From positions 1 to 64,000 of the IMG/VR virus record IMGVR_UViG_3300006192_000007: 64,000 nucleotides of DNA. One strand, 5' to 3'. Below, piece by piece: positions 35,683 to 45,336 of the stretch (its first letter is position 1; each line of letters starts with the position of its first letter). The DNA comes from a virus. Position numbers and translations under genes: made by a program. A model generated the notes under the pieces. That model was not told the origin of the DNA and did no database searches. It worked only from the letters and a program-made list of their open reading frames with translations.

Positions 35683-37155
35683 ATGTCTAATTCCGTATTC
35701 GTCTTAAATGACGATAAAACGCCATTAATGCCGTGTAAACCGGCACGGGCGAGATTATTATTAAAACAAGGTAGGGCAGCAGTTTTCAGAAAGCAGCCCT
35801 TTACTATCATTATGAAAGAACAGATAGAAAACCCTGTTCTTGAGAACATTGAGGTAAAGATAGACCCCGGTAGTAAAACCACCGGGATAGCGCTAGTAAT
35901 GAATACTAAACGTGGAGCTAGATGTATCTGGGGTGCCAACCTTAAGCACCGAGGTCAGCAGATACGTGATGCCTTATTGTCCCGCGCTCAAACGCGACGG
36001 GGGCGACGCAGTCGTAAACTGCGCTACCGTAAGCCTCGATTTTTAAACCGAGTTAAATCTAAAGGGTGGTTGGCGCCCAGTATTTACACTCGAGTAGATA
36101 ATACCCTCACTTGGGTTAACCGTCTTATGCGCTATTCGCCAGTGACGTCGGCAGTGGTTGAACTCGTTAAGTTTGATATGCAAAAGATGGAAAACCCGGA
36201 GATTGCAGGTAAGGCGTATCAGCGAGGAAGTCTCTTTAACTATGAAGTTAAAGAGTATTTACTGTATCGATATAACCACACCTGTCAGTATTGTTCTGGT
36301 GCATCTAAAGACCCCATTTTGGAGATTGAACATATTGTTCCTAGAGCATCAGGTGGTAGCAATCGACTGAGTAACCTGACACTCTCCTGTGCGACATGTA
36401 ACCGAGAGAAAGGGAAACTGTCTTTGGCTGACTGGAAGGATAAATGTACCCACCGAAAAAACCCTATTGACATGAAGCGATTAAAAGGTATTGTTCGAGT
36501 GGGACAGAACATTAAGCCCGCACTGAAAGATGCGGCTGCCGTGAACGCTACTCGATATCGTCTAGTAGCTGAGCTGGACTATCTGGGACTACATACGGAA
36601 ACCTCAGGAGGACACATTACCAAATATAATCGTAAGCAACAGGGTTATCCGAAGGACCATTGGATAGATGCTGCTTTAGTCGGAGAAAGGGGTTCTCACG
36701 TTCATATCCCTCCGGAGTTACATCCTTTAATCATTAAAAAGGTAAAAGTTAATAACCGCCAGATGACAAAGCCTGACAAATATGGCTTCCCTCGAACGAA
36801 AGCTAAAGGTCCTTCCCGAGCTTTCGGTTTTAAGACAGGAGATATCGCGGCTTCCCCGTTTGGCGTGGGGAGGGTGGTCATCCGGACCTCGGGTACTTTT
36901 AACGTATTAGGAAGAGATGTTAGCTGGAAGCGTTTAGTCCATCTCTCCTTTACTGACGGTTACGAATATGTGGACCAACGCATCGTCAAGATGATTGTTG
37001 ATAAGCATACTGTAATTAAAGAGGTGTTTGAGAGAGTCATATCAAAAACATTAATTGACGCCGATTCCCTTCTCATAGAAGGTACATTGAATCGTAAAGT
37101 AGTTCATGGTATCCGTAGGGACAGTAAAACTAGAGACCATACTAAACTATATTAA
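35683..37155 (+). CDS. iscB: IscB RNA-guided nuclease, copy 2
   Basis: 490 residues, close to copy 1 over the PLMP, RuvC and HNH parts and more different in the C-terminal target-recognition region. The PLMP domain is kept; RuvC-I D61 in KIDPGSKTTG; E160 in VELVKFD; HNH with EHIVP and CQYC/CATC pairs; RuvC-III HWIDAALVG. It has about 60 extra residues of different sequence at the C-terminus compared with copy 1. The start follows AAAGGGAACG. The next phage gene starts 16 bases after its stop. Confidence 0.93.
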   Translation: MSNSVFVLNDDKTPLMPCKPARARLLLKQGRAAVFRKQPFTIIMKEQIENPVLENIEVKIDPGSKTTGIALVMNTKRGARCIWGANLKHRGQQIRDALLSRAQTRRGRRSRKLRYRKPRFLNRVKSKGWLAPSIYTRVDNTLTWVNRLMRYSPVTSAVVELVKFDMQKMENPEIAGKAYQRGSLFNYEVKEYLLYRYNHTCQYCSGASKDPILEIEHIVPRASGGSNRLSNLTLSCATCNREKGKLSLADWKDKCTHRKNPIDMKRLKGIVRVGQNIKPALKDAAAVNATRYRLVAELDYLGLHTETSGGHITKYNRKQQGYPKDHWIDAALVGERGSHVHIPPELHPLIIKKVKVNNRQMTKPDKYGFPRTKAKGPSRAFGFKTGDIAASPFGVGRVVIRTSGTFNVLGRDVSWKRLVHLSFTDGYEYVDQRIVKMIVDKHTVIKEVFERVISKTLIDADSLLIEGTLNRKVVHGIRRDSKTRDHTKLY

Positions 37156-37171
37156 TCATAAGGAGTAAACG

Positions 37172-37948
37172 ATGACTCCACGTACCGTAGGAGAAAAGTT
37201 AGCGTTTTCAGTAGGGACAGCTATCCCTTTAGAGGAACACGTTGTTTCAGATGGGTATAAAGCCGACGCTATTCTGTTAAACGTGAAAACGTTATTTAGA
37301 AACTTCTGGGGGGCGTGGCCAAATACCGACCGTCCTCCAGTACAGCAAATGTTTGAGCTTTTTGTAGAAGAAGTTAGAGACATTATGGCACTGTGTCAAA
37401 CGATGGGAATAACACCTGTCCTATATCACTTGACTTATGCCTCACTGAGCAATCGTTATCCGAATGCTACGTTAGTAGTTCCTAAGACCGATAACCAGAA
37501 GGCCTATGCCAGCGCCGAAGCAGCTATGATGAAGGTAGCCATTAGTCAGTTCCCAGAAATGGTAAAGAGCGATTTAACATTACCGTCTTTTAACGGAAAC
37601 GTTTATCTGTTAAGTTCATACCCAGTAGACTTACTTAATGCGCATCGCTATGTATCGTTAAAGTTACTCGAGAGCCATACGGGGAATGTGAAAGGACGCG
37701 CTGAGTGGTTTAGTAAACTCAGTAACGCTCCTGAACTACAACACCTTCCATTTAACCATTTCATGTTACAGGTATTTGGTGACCGGGCTACTCAGTTTGT
37801 AGGCCAATCCCAGAAGATAAAGAAAGCCGTCATTAAACTAGCACTTTCTCGTAACTGGAATCAGTCTACTACCCTTACCCGTATACGTGAAAATCTCACA
37901 TCGATTGAAGACAGTGACTTGCGCAAACAGTGCCTGTCATTTGTCTAA
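37172..37948 (+). CDS. Hypothetical conserved-looking protein
   Basis: 258 residues, start after TAAGGAGTAAACG. Mostly helical with a mid region VYLLSSYPVDLLNAHRYVSLKLLESHTG that looks like a folded alpha/beta core. No motif recognised. It leads an operon with the gene at 37969, both downstream of the second IscB. Confidence 0.62.
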   Translation: MTPRTVGEKLAFSVGTAIPLEEHVVSDGYKADAILLNVKTLFRNFWGAWPNTDRPPVQQMFELFVEEVRDIMALCQTMGITPVLYHLTYASLSNRYPNATLVVPKTDNQKAYASAEAAMMKVAISQFPEMVKSDLTLPSFNGNVYLLSSYPVDLLNAHRYVSLKLLESHTGNVKGRAEWFSKLSNAPELQHLPFNHFMLQVFGDRATQFVGQSQKIKKAVIKLALSRNWNQSTTLTRIRENLTSIEDSDLRKQCLSFV

Positions 37949-37968
37949 CCCGACAATAAGGATACCCT

Positions 37969-38655
37969 ATGACAGGCTATGTAAAAACCCCACTGAGTCA
38001 TCGTAAGCTGGCACTTCGAGGTGTTCCCTACTCCGAAGACAGTTATAAGGCACCGCAGTTTGTACCCGACATGTTCGCTGGTAACCCGCAGTTAGTTGCC
38101 TGGGCAGAGTTTCCAGAAGAAAAAGACAAAGTCGATAGCCGCACTGGAAAGTCCATGTGGAAGGTACCCATTAAGGCCTCTACAAGCTGGCCTAGACTGC
38201 GCAGCTTATTGATGGACATAAAGTCATTGATTGGTAACAGTGACCCCGTAGTGAGACGCGTAGAGACCCTTACACTACCACCGGACGAAAGCGGTGAAGG
38301 AGTAGGCACTGGACGAGTGCATCAGGCCTACATCTATTATGGCCGAGCCAAATCTGGGCACTTGTTCATTGCTCTAGAAAACGCAGACCGACCACGATGT
38401 ACTTTCTTGTTTGAAGAAGACAGTTGGCATAATTACCAAAGTAAAGAAGACAGTCAGCAGGCTGCCTCTGTACGTTCGGATAATGTGGCGCTGGGGTATA
38501 TTGATACGCTTATCGATACATACCAGTGGGTCTTTACTAACAAGTATGACCCTGACTTCGTTCCAAAACGAAAACCACGCATTCCGCCAAACCCTGTGTA
38601 CGAAGAGCAACCTAAAACGGAAACGACTCCTGTTGTAACAGAAGGCTGGGAATAA
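37969..38655 (+). CDS. Hypothetical protein with Pro-rich tail
   Basis: 228 residues, start after AAGGATACCC. Alpha/beta core to about residue 195, then a Pro/Lys-rich disordered tail (PKRKPRIPPNPVYEEQPK). A terminator follows. Unknown function. Confidence 0.62.
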   Translation: MTGYVKTPLSHRKLALRGVPYSEDSYKAPQFVPDMFAGNPQLVAWAEFPEEKDKVDSRTGKSMWKVPIKASTSWPRLRSLLMDIKSLIGNSDPVVRRVETLTLPPDESGEGVGTGRVHQAYIYYGRAKSGHLFIALENADRPRCTFLFEEDSWHNYQSKEDSQQAASVRSDNVALGYIDTLIDTYQWVFTNKYDPDFVPKRKPRIPPNPVYEEQPKTETTPVVTEGWE

Positions 38656-38664
38656 AGCGATCAT

Positions 38665-38693
38665 TAGCTACGTCCTTTTAAAGGACGTAGCTA
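38665..38693 (+). terminator. Rho-independent terminator
   Basis: Perfect 13-bp stem (38665-38677 with 38681-38693), followed by TCCTTCTTTT. Confidence 0.75.
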
Positions 38694-38760
38694 TCCTTCT
38701 TTTGCCTTATTTAACGAGGCGCGTGAATTCTCTGGAAGGTGGCTATTTTCAGCCATTTTT

Positions 38761-38774
38761 AAAACCTATATTAC
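38761..38774 (+). promoter_or_regulatory. Early-promoter-like element AAAACC-TATATTAC
   Basis: Exact motif, 38 bases before the gene at 38812 that opens the nvRNAP-type operon. Confidence 0.68.
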
Positions 38775-38811
38775 TCTTATGTATACCCACTATTAACATT
38801 AGGAGAACACC

Positions 38812-40251
38812 ATGTCTTTAGCCATATCTATCATACCCGCCACTAAGCGGCTATCGACTTCCTATAAAGGAAAGGAGATTACGTGGCAGTATAGCGTATG
38901 GGGACGGTTAAACACTGAGCCAACCGAGCGTATTTTCGGTGCGACCAACGACTATCTGGCAACTCTACCCGAAGCCGTTCAAGATGACCTATGGGCGTGT
39001 TACGAAGAAGCCAATGATTTATTACTGTCTATTGGTAACTTAAAAACCTTAGAGTCTGACTTGATTACTATTGTTAACCGTATGTCACAACATTTTGATT
39101 TTGACCATCTGCTTAACTGGGCAGTTACCAAAGGTAATATTCTACCAGACACTAATATTGAAGAGCGCAACAACACGACTAACCCTGACTCAATGCACTA
39201 TGTTCGCCAAGACGCTCATGAAATGGCGGTGTTCTGCGTACTGGTAAAACTCATTACGCCAATCTGGGGACCATACATCAACCATGTTAAAGACGAAGTA
39301 GGCAATCTACAAAAAGAACGTATTGCTGCGCGTATCTTTGCAAAGTCTGCGTTTTCTGAAATGCGCCCATATGTACGCATTCAAGATTACCTAACCATAC
39401 TTGCAGAAGTCAAAACCAAAAACATCAATACAGCAATGATGTATGGCCTGCCAAAAACAGACCTAGACAGTTTCCTGATGGGGTTAACACTGACTCGTCG
39501 TTTTACGGTTATCCCGCTGCGTGCAAAGGGACAGCCGTCAATTGTAGCCTATGTCTTTAAGTTCCTAGAAGACAAAATCACGCAATTAGGAAACGGACCA
39601 TATCGTGACAAGTTCCCATTAGGACAAGGGACATCACAGGAATCCGACAGCTTTGCTGACCAGTACCGTATCTCTCAAGATGTATCGGACATGATACCGA
39701 TTGAGATAGAGTACTATTTGGAAGATGTTCCTCGTATCTGTGAAACCATGGGACTCGATGAAACAGGCCTAGAAGACGTCGTAGCACTGCGCCGTGCTCT
39801 AAAGGAAAACAAACGTTTTAAAATTATTGACGTTATCCATGAAGTGATTCCGGCGTTAGTGTTTAGACACGTTGTCTCACCTGCCCTGCATCGTCATCTA
39901 TGCCGTGACGCACGATTAACCTTAATCGCCGTTACTGCGGTATACTGCCATGTACGTGGCTTAACAGATATCACTCGACTGCTTACGGCAGTTAAACAAC
40001 CATTAGACCTTACTGAAATGGAGATGGGGACTCAAAATGGTCAACAGTTACGTCGGATGAGTAAAGAACTTGAAGATGCACTTAATGACCGCTACCCACA
40101 TCGACAACCCAGTGATTTAAGAAACGGCACTAACCCAGGCCGTAACATAATCGAAGAAATCGTCAAATTCATTAATGCCCATGACTGGCTAGGTTTAGAC
40201 GATGTCTCTGAAATTCGTAACTCTTTAGCTACACTCTTTATTGAAAAGTAA
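38812..40251 (+). CDS. Candidate nvRNAP accessory subunit (phiKZ gp68-like by position)
   Basis: 479 residues, helical throughout, start after TTAGGAG. It is the first gene of the operon that ends in the beta C-terminal and beta' C-terminal genes. In phiKZ, genes 68 to 74 have this order, and gp68 is a fifth, essential subunit of the non-virion RNA polymerase. Length and position fit; no sequence motif could be checked, so the assignment is inference. A structural virion protein is the alternative. Confidence 0.45.
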   Translation: MSLAISIIPATKRLSTSYKGKEITWQYSVWGRLNTEPTERIFGATNDYLATLPEAVQDDLWACYEEANDLLLSIGNLKTLESDLITIVNRMSQHFDFDHLLNWAVTKGNILPDTNIEERNNTTNPDSMHYVRQDAHEMAVFCVLVKLITPIWGPYINHVKDEVGNLQKERIAARIFAKSAFSEMRPYVRIQDYLTILAEVKTKNINTAMMYGLPKTDLDSFLMGLTLTRRFTVIPLRAKGQPSIVAYVFKFLEDKITQLGNGPYRDKFPLGQGTSQESDSFADQYRISQDVSDMIPIEIEYYLEDVPRICETMGLDETGLEDVVALRRALKENKRFKIIDVIHEVIPALVFRHVVSPALHRHLCRDARLTLIAVTAVYCHVRGLTDITRLLTAVKQPLDLTEMEMGTQNGQQLRRMSKELEDALNDRYPHRQPSDLRNGTNPGRNIIEEIVKFINAHDWLGLDDVSEIRNSLATLFIEK

Positions 40252-40281
40252 TCCACCATACACTCTTAGGAGAACAACACG

Positions 40282-41778
40282 ATGTATCACCAAAACCCAT
40301 TAACTGAAGGCATCCAAGCAGCAAACTCTATTCAAGTAGACGTTGTTAAGGCATTCTTCATTGCGGTACCTGGAGAACACCCGATGCATTACCGTCCAAT
40401 GGTGATGACCTTCGATGATAACAGTTTCCGTCAGATGCGAGATATTACTGCCAATGGTTTAACCCTAGACCATGCGGCACTTCGTCAAGTCTCACGTAAC
40501 ATTATTTCGCAATCACGTCAGTCCCAAGGCGTAATCGGTATCGATAACGGATGGGGCACTCAGCGCTTTGCATTCTATATCCTTTTCCGCATTACTACAC
40601 CCGCTCGTACGTCAGATGAGATTTTAACAGGTTATACCGACCATTTAGGTATGTCTGAACTAAATGGCCCATCATCACGTGTATGGGACCAGAACATGAC
40701 ATTGTCTATTAATAGCCATATGCGTGTTCATACTACGGAAACCTATGGTACACATGGCAGTCAGTTAGTTTATGCCGGCCGTGACGTCAATCAGGTCTTA
40801 CGCCCTACTTACGTCCAGCTCAATGACCAGCCGATTAATATGACTGAGTCATCCATTGCAATGCGCCCAGTGGACACGTTGCATCGTTTACAAGTTGAAA
40901 AGATGGGAGGTGCTGACACGGTACATGACGTTCGCGGACGAATTGCTATCGGCGATGGTTCTTACGGCGTATCTAGCTCACGTAAAAACGAATTATCTTC
41001 CCAGTATCTGTCTAAGATTCTACAGTCGTACTCAAACGCTCACCGTCAAACCAACGGTATGGGAGGTGAAGTTATGACTACGGGTACAGCGGCATCCTAT
41101 GCTCGTGAGATATCTCTAGATAGCTCAGTACTGTTCCGCCATCTAGGACAGTACAGTTCGTATGCTCATGCTGGCTACCTAACCTTTGGTGAGCTAGTTC
41201 GCATGTTCCCGTATGTCGAGCAAAACATCCAAGTAGTTATGCCTGGACGCGGCTCAATCGTGAGCAACGCCGAAGATACACATGGCTGGGGTGCCCCTGA
41301 TGAAATCACTAACGTGGCACATGCCCTGTCACATACTATCCCGGCTATACTCTCAGACTGCTTAGCAGTTAGCTCAACCTTTACTATTCATAACCGTACC
41401 ATTAATGGTCAGCCAGACATTGCGGTAGAAGCACTCCAACCTATGTTTGACAGTGTTGCGGATGAGCGCATTTATCCTGCGTTTTGTGAGAGTATCCTAA
41501 ATGACGTTATTCCGGAACTCTTCCCATATAACGAAACCGACTTCCTTATCCAGATGCGCTGCTCGCTTTTTGGCTCATCACGTATCGAAGTTAGTATTAA
41601 CGGTTCTCCACTGACACCCTATACTGCACCTAACTATGCCGATGGTTTAACTGCCTCGTCTATTGGTGCTAACGACGCACAGCTTGCTGACACGGCTATT
41701 AAAACCGGTGGCATGTTAGACGCTGTGTTCTCAAATGCCATTGACCCTGGTTTAGCGACACGCCAGTACACGTACTAA
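40282..41778 (+). CDS. Hypothetical protein in the RNA polymerase operon
   Basis: 498 residues, start after TTAGGAGAAC. Alpha/beta with a long beta-rich middle (QLVYAGRDVNQVLRPTYVQLNDQP) and a Thr/Gly-rich end. Many such sequences are virion structural proteins in jumbo phages. It lies where phiKZ has gp69. No motif allows a firmer call. Confidence 0.58.
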   Translation: MYHQNPLTEGIQAANSIQVDVVKAFFIAVPGEHPMHYRPMVMTFDDNSFRQMRDITANGLTLDHAALRQVSRNIISQSRQSQGVIGIDNGWGTQRFAFYILFRITTPARTSDEILTGYTDHLGMSELNGPSSRVWDQNMTLSINSHMRVHTTETYGTHGSQLVYAGRDVNQVLRPTYVQLNDQPINMTESSIAMRPVDTLHRLQVEKMGGADTVHDVRGRIAIGDGSYGVSSSRKNELSSQYLSKILQSYSNAHRQTNGMGGEVMTTGTAASYAREISLDSSVLFRHLGQYSSYAHAGYLTFGELVRMFPYVEQNIQVVMPGRGSIVSNAEDTHGWGAPDEITNVAHALSHTIPAILSDCLAVSSTFTIHNRTINGQPDIAVEALQPMFDSVADERIYPAFCESILNDVIPELFPYNETDFLIQMRCSLFGSSRIEVSINGSPLTPYTAPNYADGLTASSIGANDAQLADTAIKTGGMLDAVFSNAIDPGLATRQYTY

Positions 41779-41835
41779 TTACTATTTTAACTTAAATGGA
41801 TGGGGTAGAGATACCTGCCCCATCAGGAGAAGACA

Positions 41836-43614
41836 ATGAAACTATCTGACCTATATCTAGCATTAGCCGCGGCACTGGACGTGTTCCCTAACGAAGAAAC
41901 CAAGTACCTGTGTGCGAACTATGGTGAAGAAATCGTACCGATTACAGTACCTGTTGTACGCAATGGTCAAACCGTAAACCTGCCAGTTATTATTCCTGAC
42001 GATGAAGTCATGAAGGTGGAAGAAGACGGTACAACCATTAAGTTCCATCCATATGCCGAAAGTCCATTCGGTGGTCAAAGCGAAATGTTAAATCGCTTAA
42101 TCATCCTTGCAGGTGGTAAACTATGTACTACTGTTATCAGTCTGGTAAGTCAGCTCATTAACCTATCGGTTAACTACGAAGAGTTCGACAAGTACAGCAA
42201 CAAAACCATGCAGCTTATCGGTAAGTTACCTCCTGTGAAGAAAGACAAGTCGCGTGAGAAAATCCTAGAGTATGCCAATAAAGTTATGCGTGCTAACACC
42301 GCCATTGCAGGCCAGCATCCATTGCTGCGTATTAACGTAGGTCGTCGTGAGCGCAGTGACATTAAAGCACTGCGTTGGTGTGAGCTTTCATTGCCTGTAC
42401 TAAAAGACGATGGCGATATGCGTATCTTTGGTGTTAAAGCACCTTCTAAGTTAGCATACGATACCGTTTACGGTGCATTTGCAACCGTACTAGGGCATGA
42501 CAGTTTAACTGAAGACAACAAAGTCTTTCTAAACGGTTCCCTATCGCAAACTGCACCATACTTTCAGGCGCTATTAAAGACACTGAAAGAAGCGACAGAA
42601 CACTTTAACCATGTCCTGTCACAAATGGGCCGTCAAGGCGATAAGTCTGCAAAACTTAATACGGACTGGTTTGGTTTACTGGATGACCCTGATACTCTAG
42701 TAAAAGAAATCCCAGTACCATTTGAAGGTAACGTAGGCAAAGCCGATGGTAAGTCTGCATCTATTGCAGTAGCCGAAGGCACTCAAGCCCCTAAACCTGC
42801 AGCAATTAATATGGAACTGAGTTCCAAAGCTAAAGCACCGGCGCCTGTTACACAATCGGTTGCTCAGACGACCACTATCGACCATAAGGATACCATGAAC
42901 ACTATGCGCAAACAGACTATGTCCGCGTTACACAAAACCAATGCCAGTGCCGCTAGCACTTCTATGCGTAAACAGCCAGCACAATCTGCTGTACGTGATG
43001 AAGCGCCTGTGGAGGTGGCCGAGACGGCAAAAAAGCCTCAACTGGAAATTGGAACCCGTTCTCGGGAAGTAGCTTCCGCAAATAACCAGTTGCAGATAGG
43101 TGCACGTGTTCGTGAAACGCAAGTACACGATGCTTTAGGTGAACCAGTGTTTACACGTAACGGTCAGCCACTGATGATGCCTTCTACGGATAAAATCCAT
43201 AAGGAGCTTTTCATCATTGCACGTGAACCTAATGGTACGATTGCATGGAATGGGGATGTTCCTCACTTAGACCCAATCACACGTATCGAAGTCGACCGTC
43301 TAAAGCAACAGCGTCAAGGTAACGGTGCGTATGGTGCAGGTCCTGCTCGTATGGGCTACCAACCTCAACCGGCCGCCTTTGCAAACCCTAATGACCCACG
43401 CAATCGCTATCAACTAGCTGCGCCTCCGGCTCAGCCTGGCTATGGTCAGCCAGCGGCTCCTGGATACGGTCAACCTGGTTATGGTCAGCCCGGTTATGGA
43501 CAACCTGCAGCACCAGTCTATGGAACCGCACCGGCCTATGGCACGGCTCCTGGGTATGGTTATACATCACAGCCAATCGTCCAGGGTACAGGCTATGCAG
43601 GACGTGTAAGATAA
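41836..43614 (+). CDS. Protein with Gly/Tyr/Pro-rich repeat tail
   Basis: 592 residues, start after CAGGAGAAG. Folded N-terminal half to about residue 300, a Lys/Ala/Thr-rich linker, a small repeated motif (LEIGTRSRE ... LQIGARVRE, about 398-425), and from residue 490 a low-complexity tail with repeated GYGQP and YGTAP units. Such tails can drive multivalent self-association. Position matches phiKZ gp70. A 14-bp hairpin terminator follows. Confidence 0.6.
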   Translation: MKLSDLYLALAAALDVFPNEETKYLCANYGEEIVPITVPVVRNGQTVNLPVIIPDDEVMKVEEDGTTIKFHPYAESPFGGQSEMLNRLIILAGGKLCTTVISLVSQLINLSVNYEEFDKYSNKTMQLIGKLPPVKKDKSREKILEYANKVMRANTAIAGQHPLLRINVGRRERSDIKALRWCELSLPVLKDDGDMRIFGVKAPSKLAYDTVYGAFATVLGHDSLTEDNKVFLNGSLSQTAPYFQALLKTLKEATEHFNHVLSQMGRQGDKSAKLNTDWFGLLDDPDTLVKEIPVPFEGNVGKADGKSASIAVAEGTQAPKPAAINMELSSKAKAPAPVTQSVAQTTTIDHKDTMNTMRKQTMSALHKTNASAASTSMRKQPAQSAVRDEAPVEVAETAKKPQLEIGTRSREVASANNQLQIGARVRETQVHDALGEPVFTRNGQPLMMPSTDKIHKELFIIAREPNGTIAWNGDVPHLDPITRIEVDRLKQQRQGNGAYGAGPARMGYQPQPAAFANPNDPRNRYQLAAPPAQPGYGQPAAPGYGQPGYGQPGYGQPAAPVYGTAPAYGTAPGYGYTSQPIVQGTGYAGRVR

Positions 43615-43624
43615 AATAGAGTTT

Positions 43625-43658
43625 ATTAACCCACAGACGTAATGGTCTGTGGGTTAAT
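43625..43658. terminator. Bidirectional hairpin terminator
   Basis: Perfect 14-bp stem (43625-43638 with 43645-43658) between convergent genes. Confidence 0.8.
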
Positions 43659-43688
43659 ATTAATTGTCTCTATAAATTTTTCTTTTTC

Positions 43689-44033
43689 TTAGCGTAAACT
43701 ATTTTTGTATCGCTGTAACAAGGTATCGAGATAACTTAGACTAGGGAGTAAAAAGGAAGTCTTAACCCCGTTATAGGCAGAAGGATGTGTTAACCCATTT
43801 AACCGAGCAATGACCCAATGATAGTCTTCACGCACCCCACGTGATATTAGCCATCCGCCTAAGTCACCTCTATATTTTAAATTATCATTTCGGTCCATTA
43901 TTACCGTGGTGGTATTAGAGTGACTAGCGATAACTTTTAGTTGTGCCTCTATGGCATTTCTAAAACCTTGAGAGTTAAACCCATCTACGTCCTCATCCAC
44001 GGTAGGGATGAGCTTATTTAAAGAAAATGTCAT
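43689..44033 (-). CDS. Hypothetical small protein
   Basis: 114 residues from the ATG at 44033 (AAAGGGGC upstream on the minus strand); the frame is open further but overlaps the opposite gene. Short alpha/beta, no motif. Divergent from the beta C-terminal gene. Confidence 0.55.
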   Translation of the reverse strand: MTFSLNKLIPTVDEDVDGFNSQGFRNAIEAQLKVIASHSNTTTVIMDRNDNLKYRGDLGGWLISRGVREDYHWVIARLNGLTHPSAYNGVKTSFLLPSLSYLDTLLQRYKNSLR

Positions 44034-44054
44034 AATTGCCCCTTTACCATAAAT

Positions 44055-44068
44055 AAAACCTATATTAT
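44055..44068 (+). promoter_or_regulatory. Early-promoter-like element (AAAACC-TATATTAT)
   Basis: One mismatch from the motif, 69 bases before the GTG start of the beta C-terminal gene. Confidence 0.58.
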
Positions 44069-44136
44069 CTTTTATGAATGCGTTGATAGTAACGCATGGT
44101 GTTCTAAAAGATTCACAACAGCACAAGGAGAAACCA

Positions 44137-45336
44137 GTGGGAACCATCGAAAAGTTACTCAATCGTTCTGAGTTAACAGGTACAACCGATCTTATTACCC
44201 CATATGGAAGTCCAGACTCCAGCCCGCGTTTACACATGGTCGCCGCCCAGTCCCAACAGGCAATGCAGCCATTACGCCCAGATATCCCTATCTCTTTGAC
44301 AGGTTACGAAGTACAGATGTCTAAGACGACAATGGCCATCACGATGCCCTGTGACGCTATTATCGAGGACATCATCTCGCATCACGTATCCGCCGTTATG
44401 TCACAGCGTGACACGGTAACCAAAACGATAGTCTATCAAGACGTAGATACGGGTGAGTATGGGAGTATTGAGCTAGAAGGGTATTTCCGAGCACACGACG
44501 TGTTTGGGGCACGTTTAAACCTAACCCCAGAAGGTCAGCGTCTGCGCCCTGGCATGCAGGTCAAAAAGGATACAATTCTCGCTCACTCAAATGGCGCTAA
44601 TGTTGGTGGTGTGTATACTACGTCATTAACCACTGAAGTGGCTAACCTATCATTAAACGGCGTTATAGAAGACGGACTGATTGTTTCTGAAGAGTTCCTG
44701 AAAAGAGCTGCGCCTGTGGCGATGGCATCGCGTGATATTGAAACCGGAAAAGAGCGTTATTTCGTTGGAGTATATAGCGAAGGTGGCGTATTCCGTGCCT
44801 TTCCCGGACCAGGCGAAAAGATACGTGACGACAACTTAGTTTTCGCTACGCGTAACTATGACCCATTGTTAGACTGTGTCTATATGCTAGAAGACATGGT
44901 TGATACTGTGGACTTTGCCTATGACGAATGCGTCTTTGCACCACCAGAGTGTGAAAATGCTAAAGTGGTAGATGTTACTGTATATAGCTCACCTTCAACC
45001 TCGCGCTTACGTCAGACTCCACCTACCATGGAAGAGTCCTTAAACGTTTACCGTGAACAGAAAGGACACTACTGTAATAAACTGGTTGATATCTACCGTC
45101 GGCTAAGAAAGCAAGAAGGGAATCGCTTAAAGCTATCACCGAAGCTAGAAGAGCTACTTACCTATGCGCTGGCAGATAAGCCGAATGACCAACCTCGTTC
45201 AAACAACTATTCTGGTGCAGGTACGGTTCAGTACACCTATAAGGCTAAGCAGATTGATGAGTGGTACGTATCAATTGAATTAGCCTGGATGTACGATTTA
45301 AGCTACGGTGCAAAATTCGCGGACTTACACGGATGT
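44137..45336 (+). CDS. nvRNAP beta C-terminal subunit, exon 1
   Basis: 400 codons from a GTG at 44137 with AAGGAG. Corresponds by motif and order to phiKZ gp71-73, itself known as an intron-split gene. It ends YGAKFADLHGC, which aligns with the universal beta sequence GDKMAGRHGN; the Lys of GAK corresponds to the first conserved active-site lysine. Without splicing, translation stops after CFSIRTDFN. The spliced protein would be 693 residues. Confidence 0.88.

Noticed and set aside
32345-37155. Cas9 or TnpB instead of IscB
   Set aside because: The PLMP domain, RuvC split around one HNH, size near 490 residues and an upstream structured RNA fit IscB; there is no CRISPR array and no recognition lobe.
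32100-37160. Transposase TnpA or IS ends with terminal repeats
   Set aside because: No Y1 transposase frame is present and no clear inverted terminal repeats were found.
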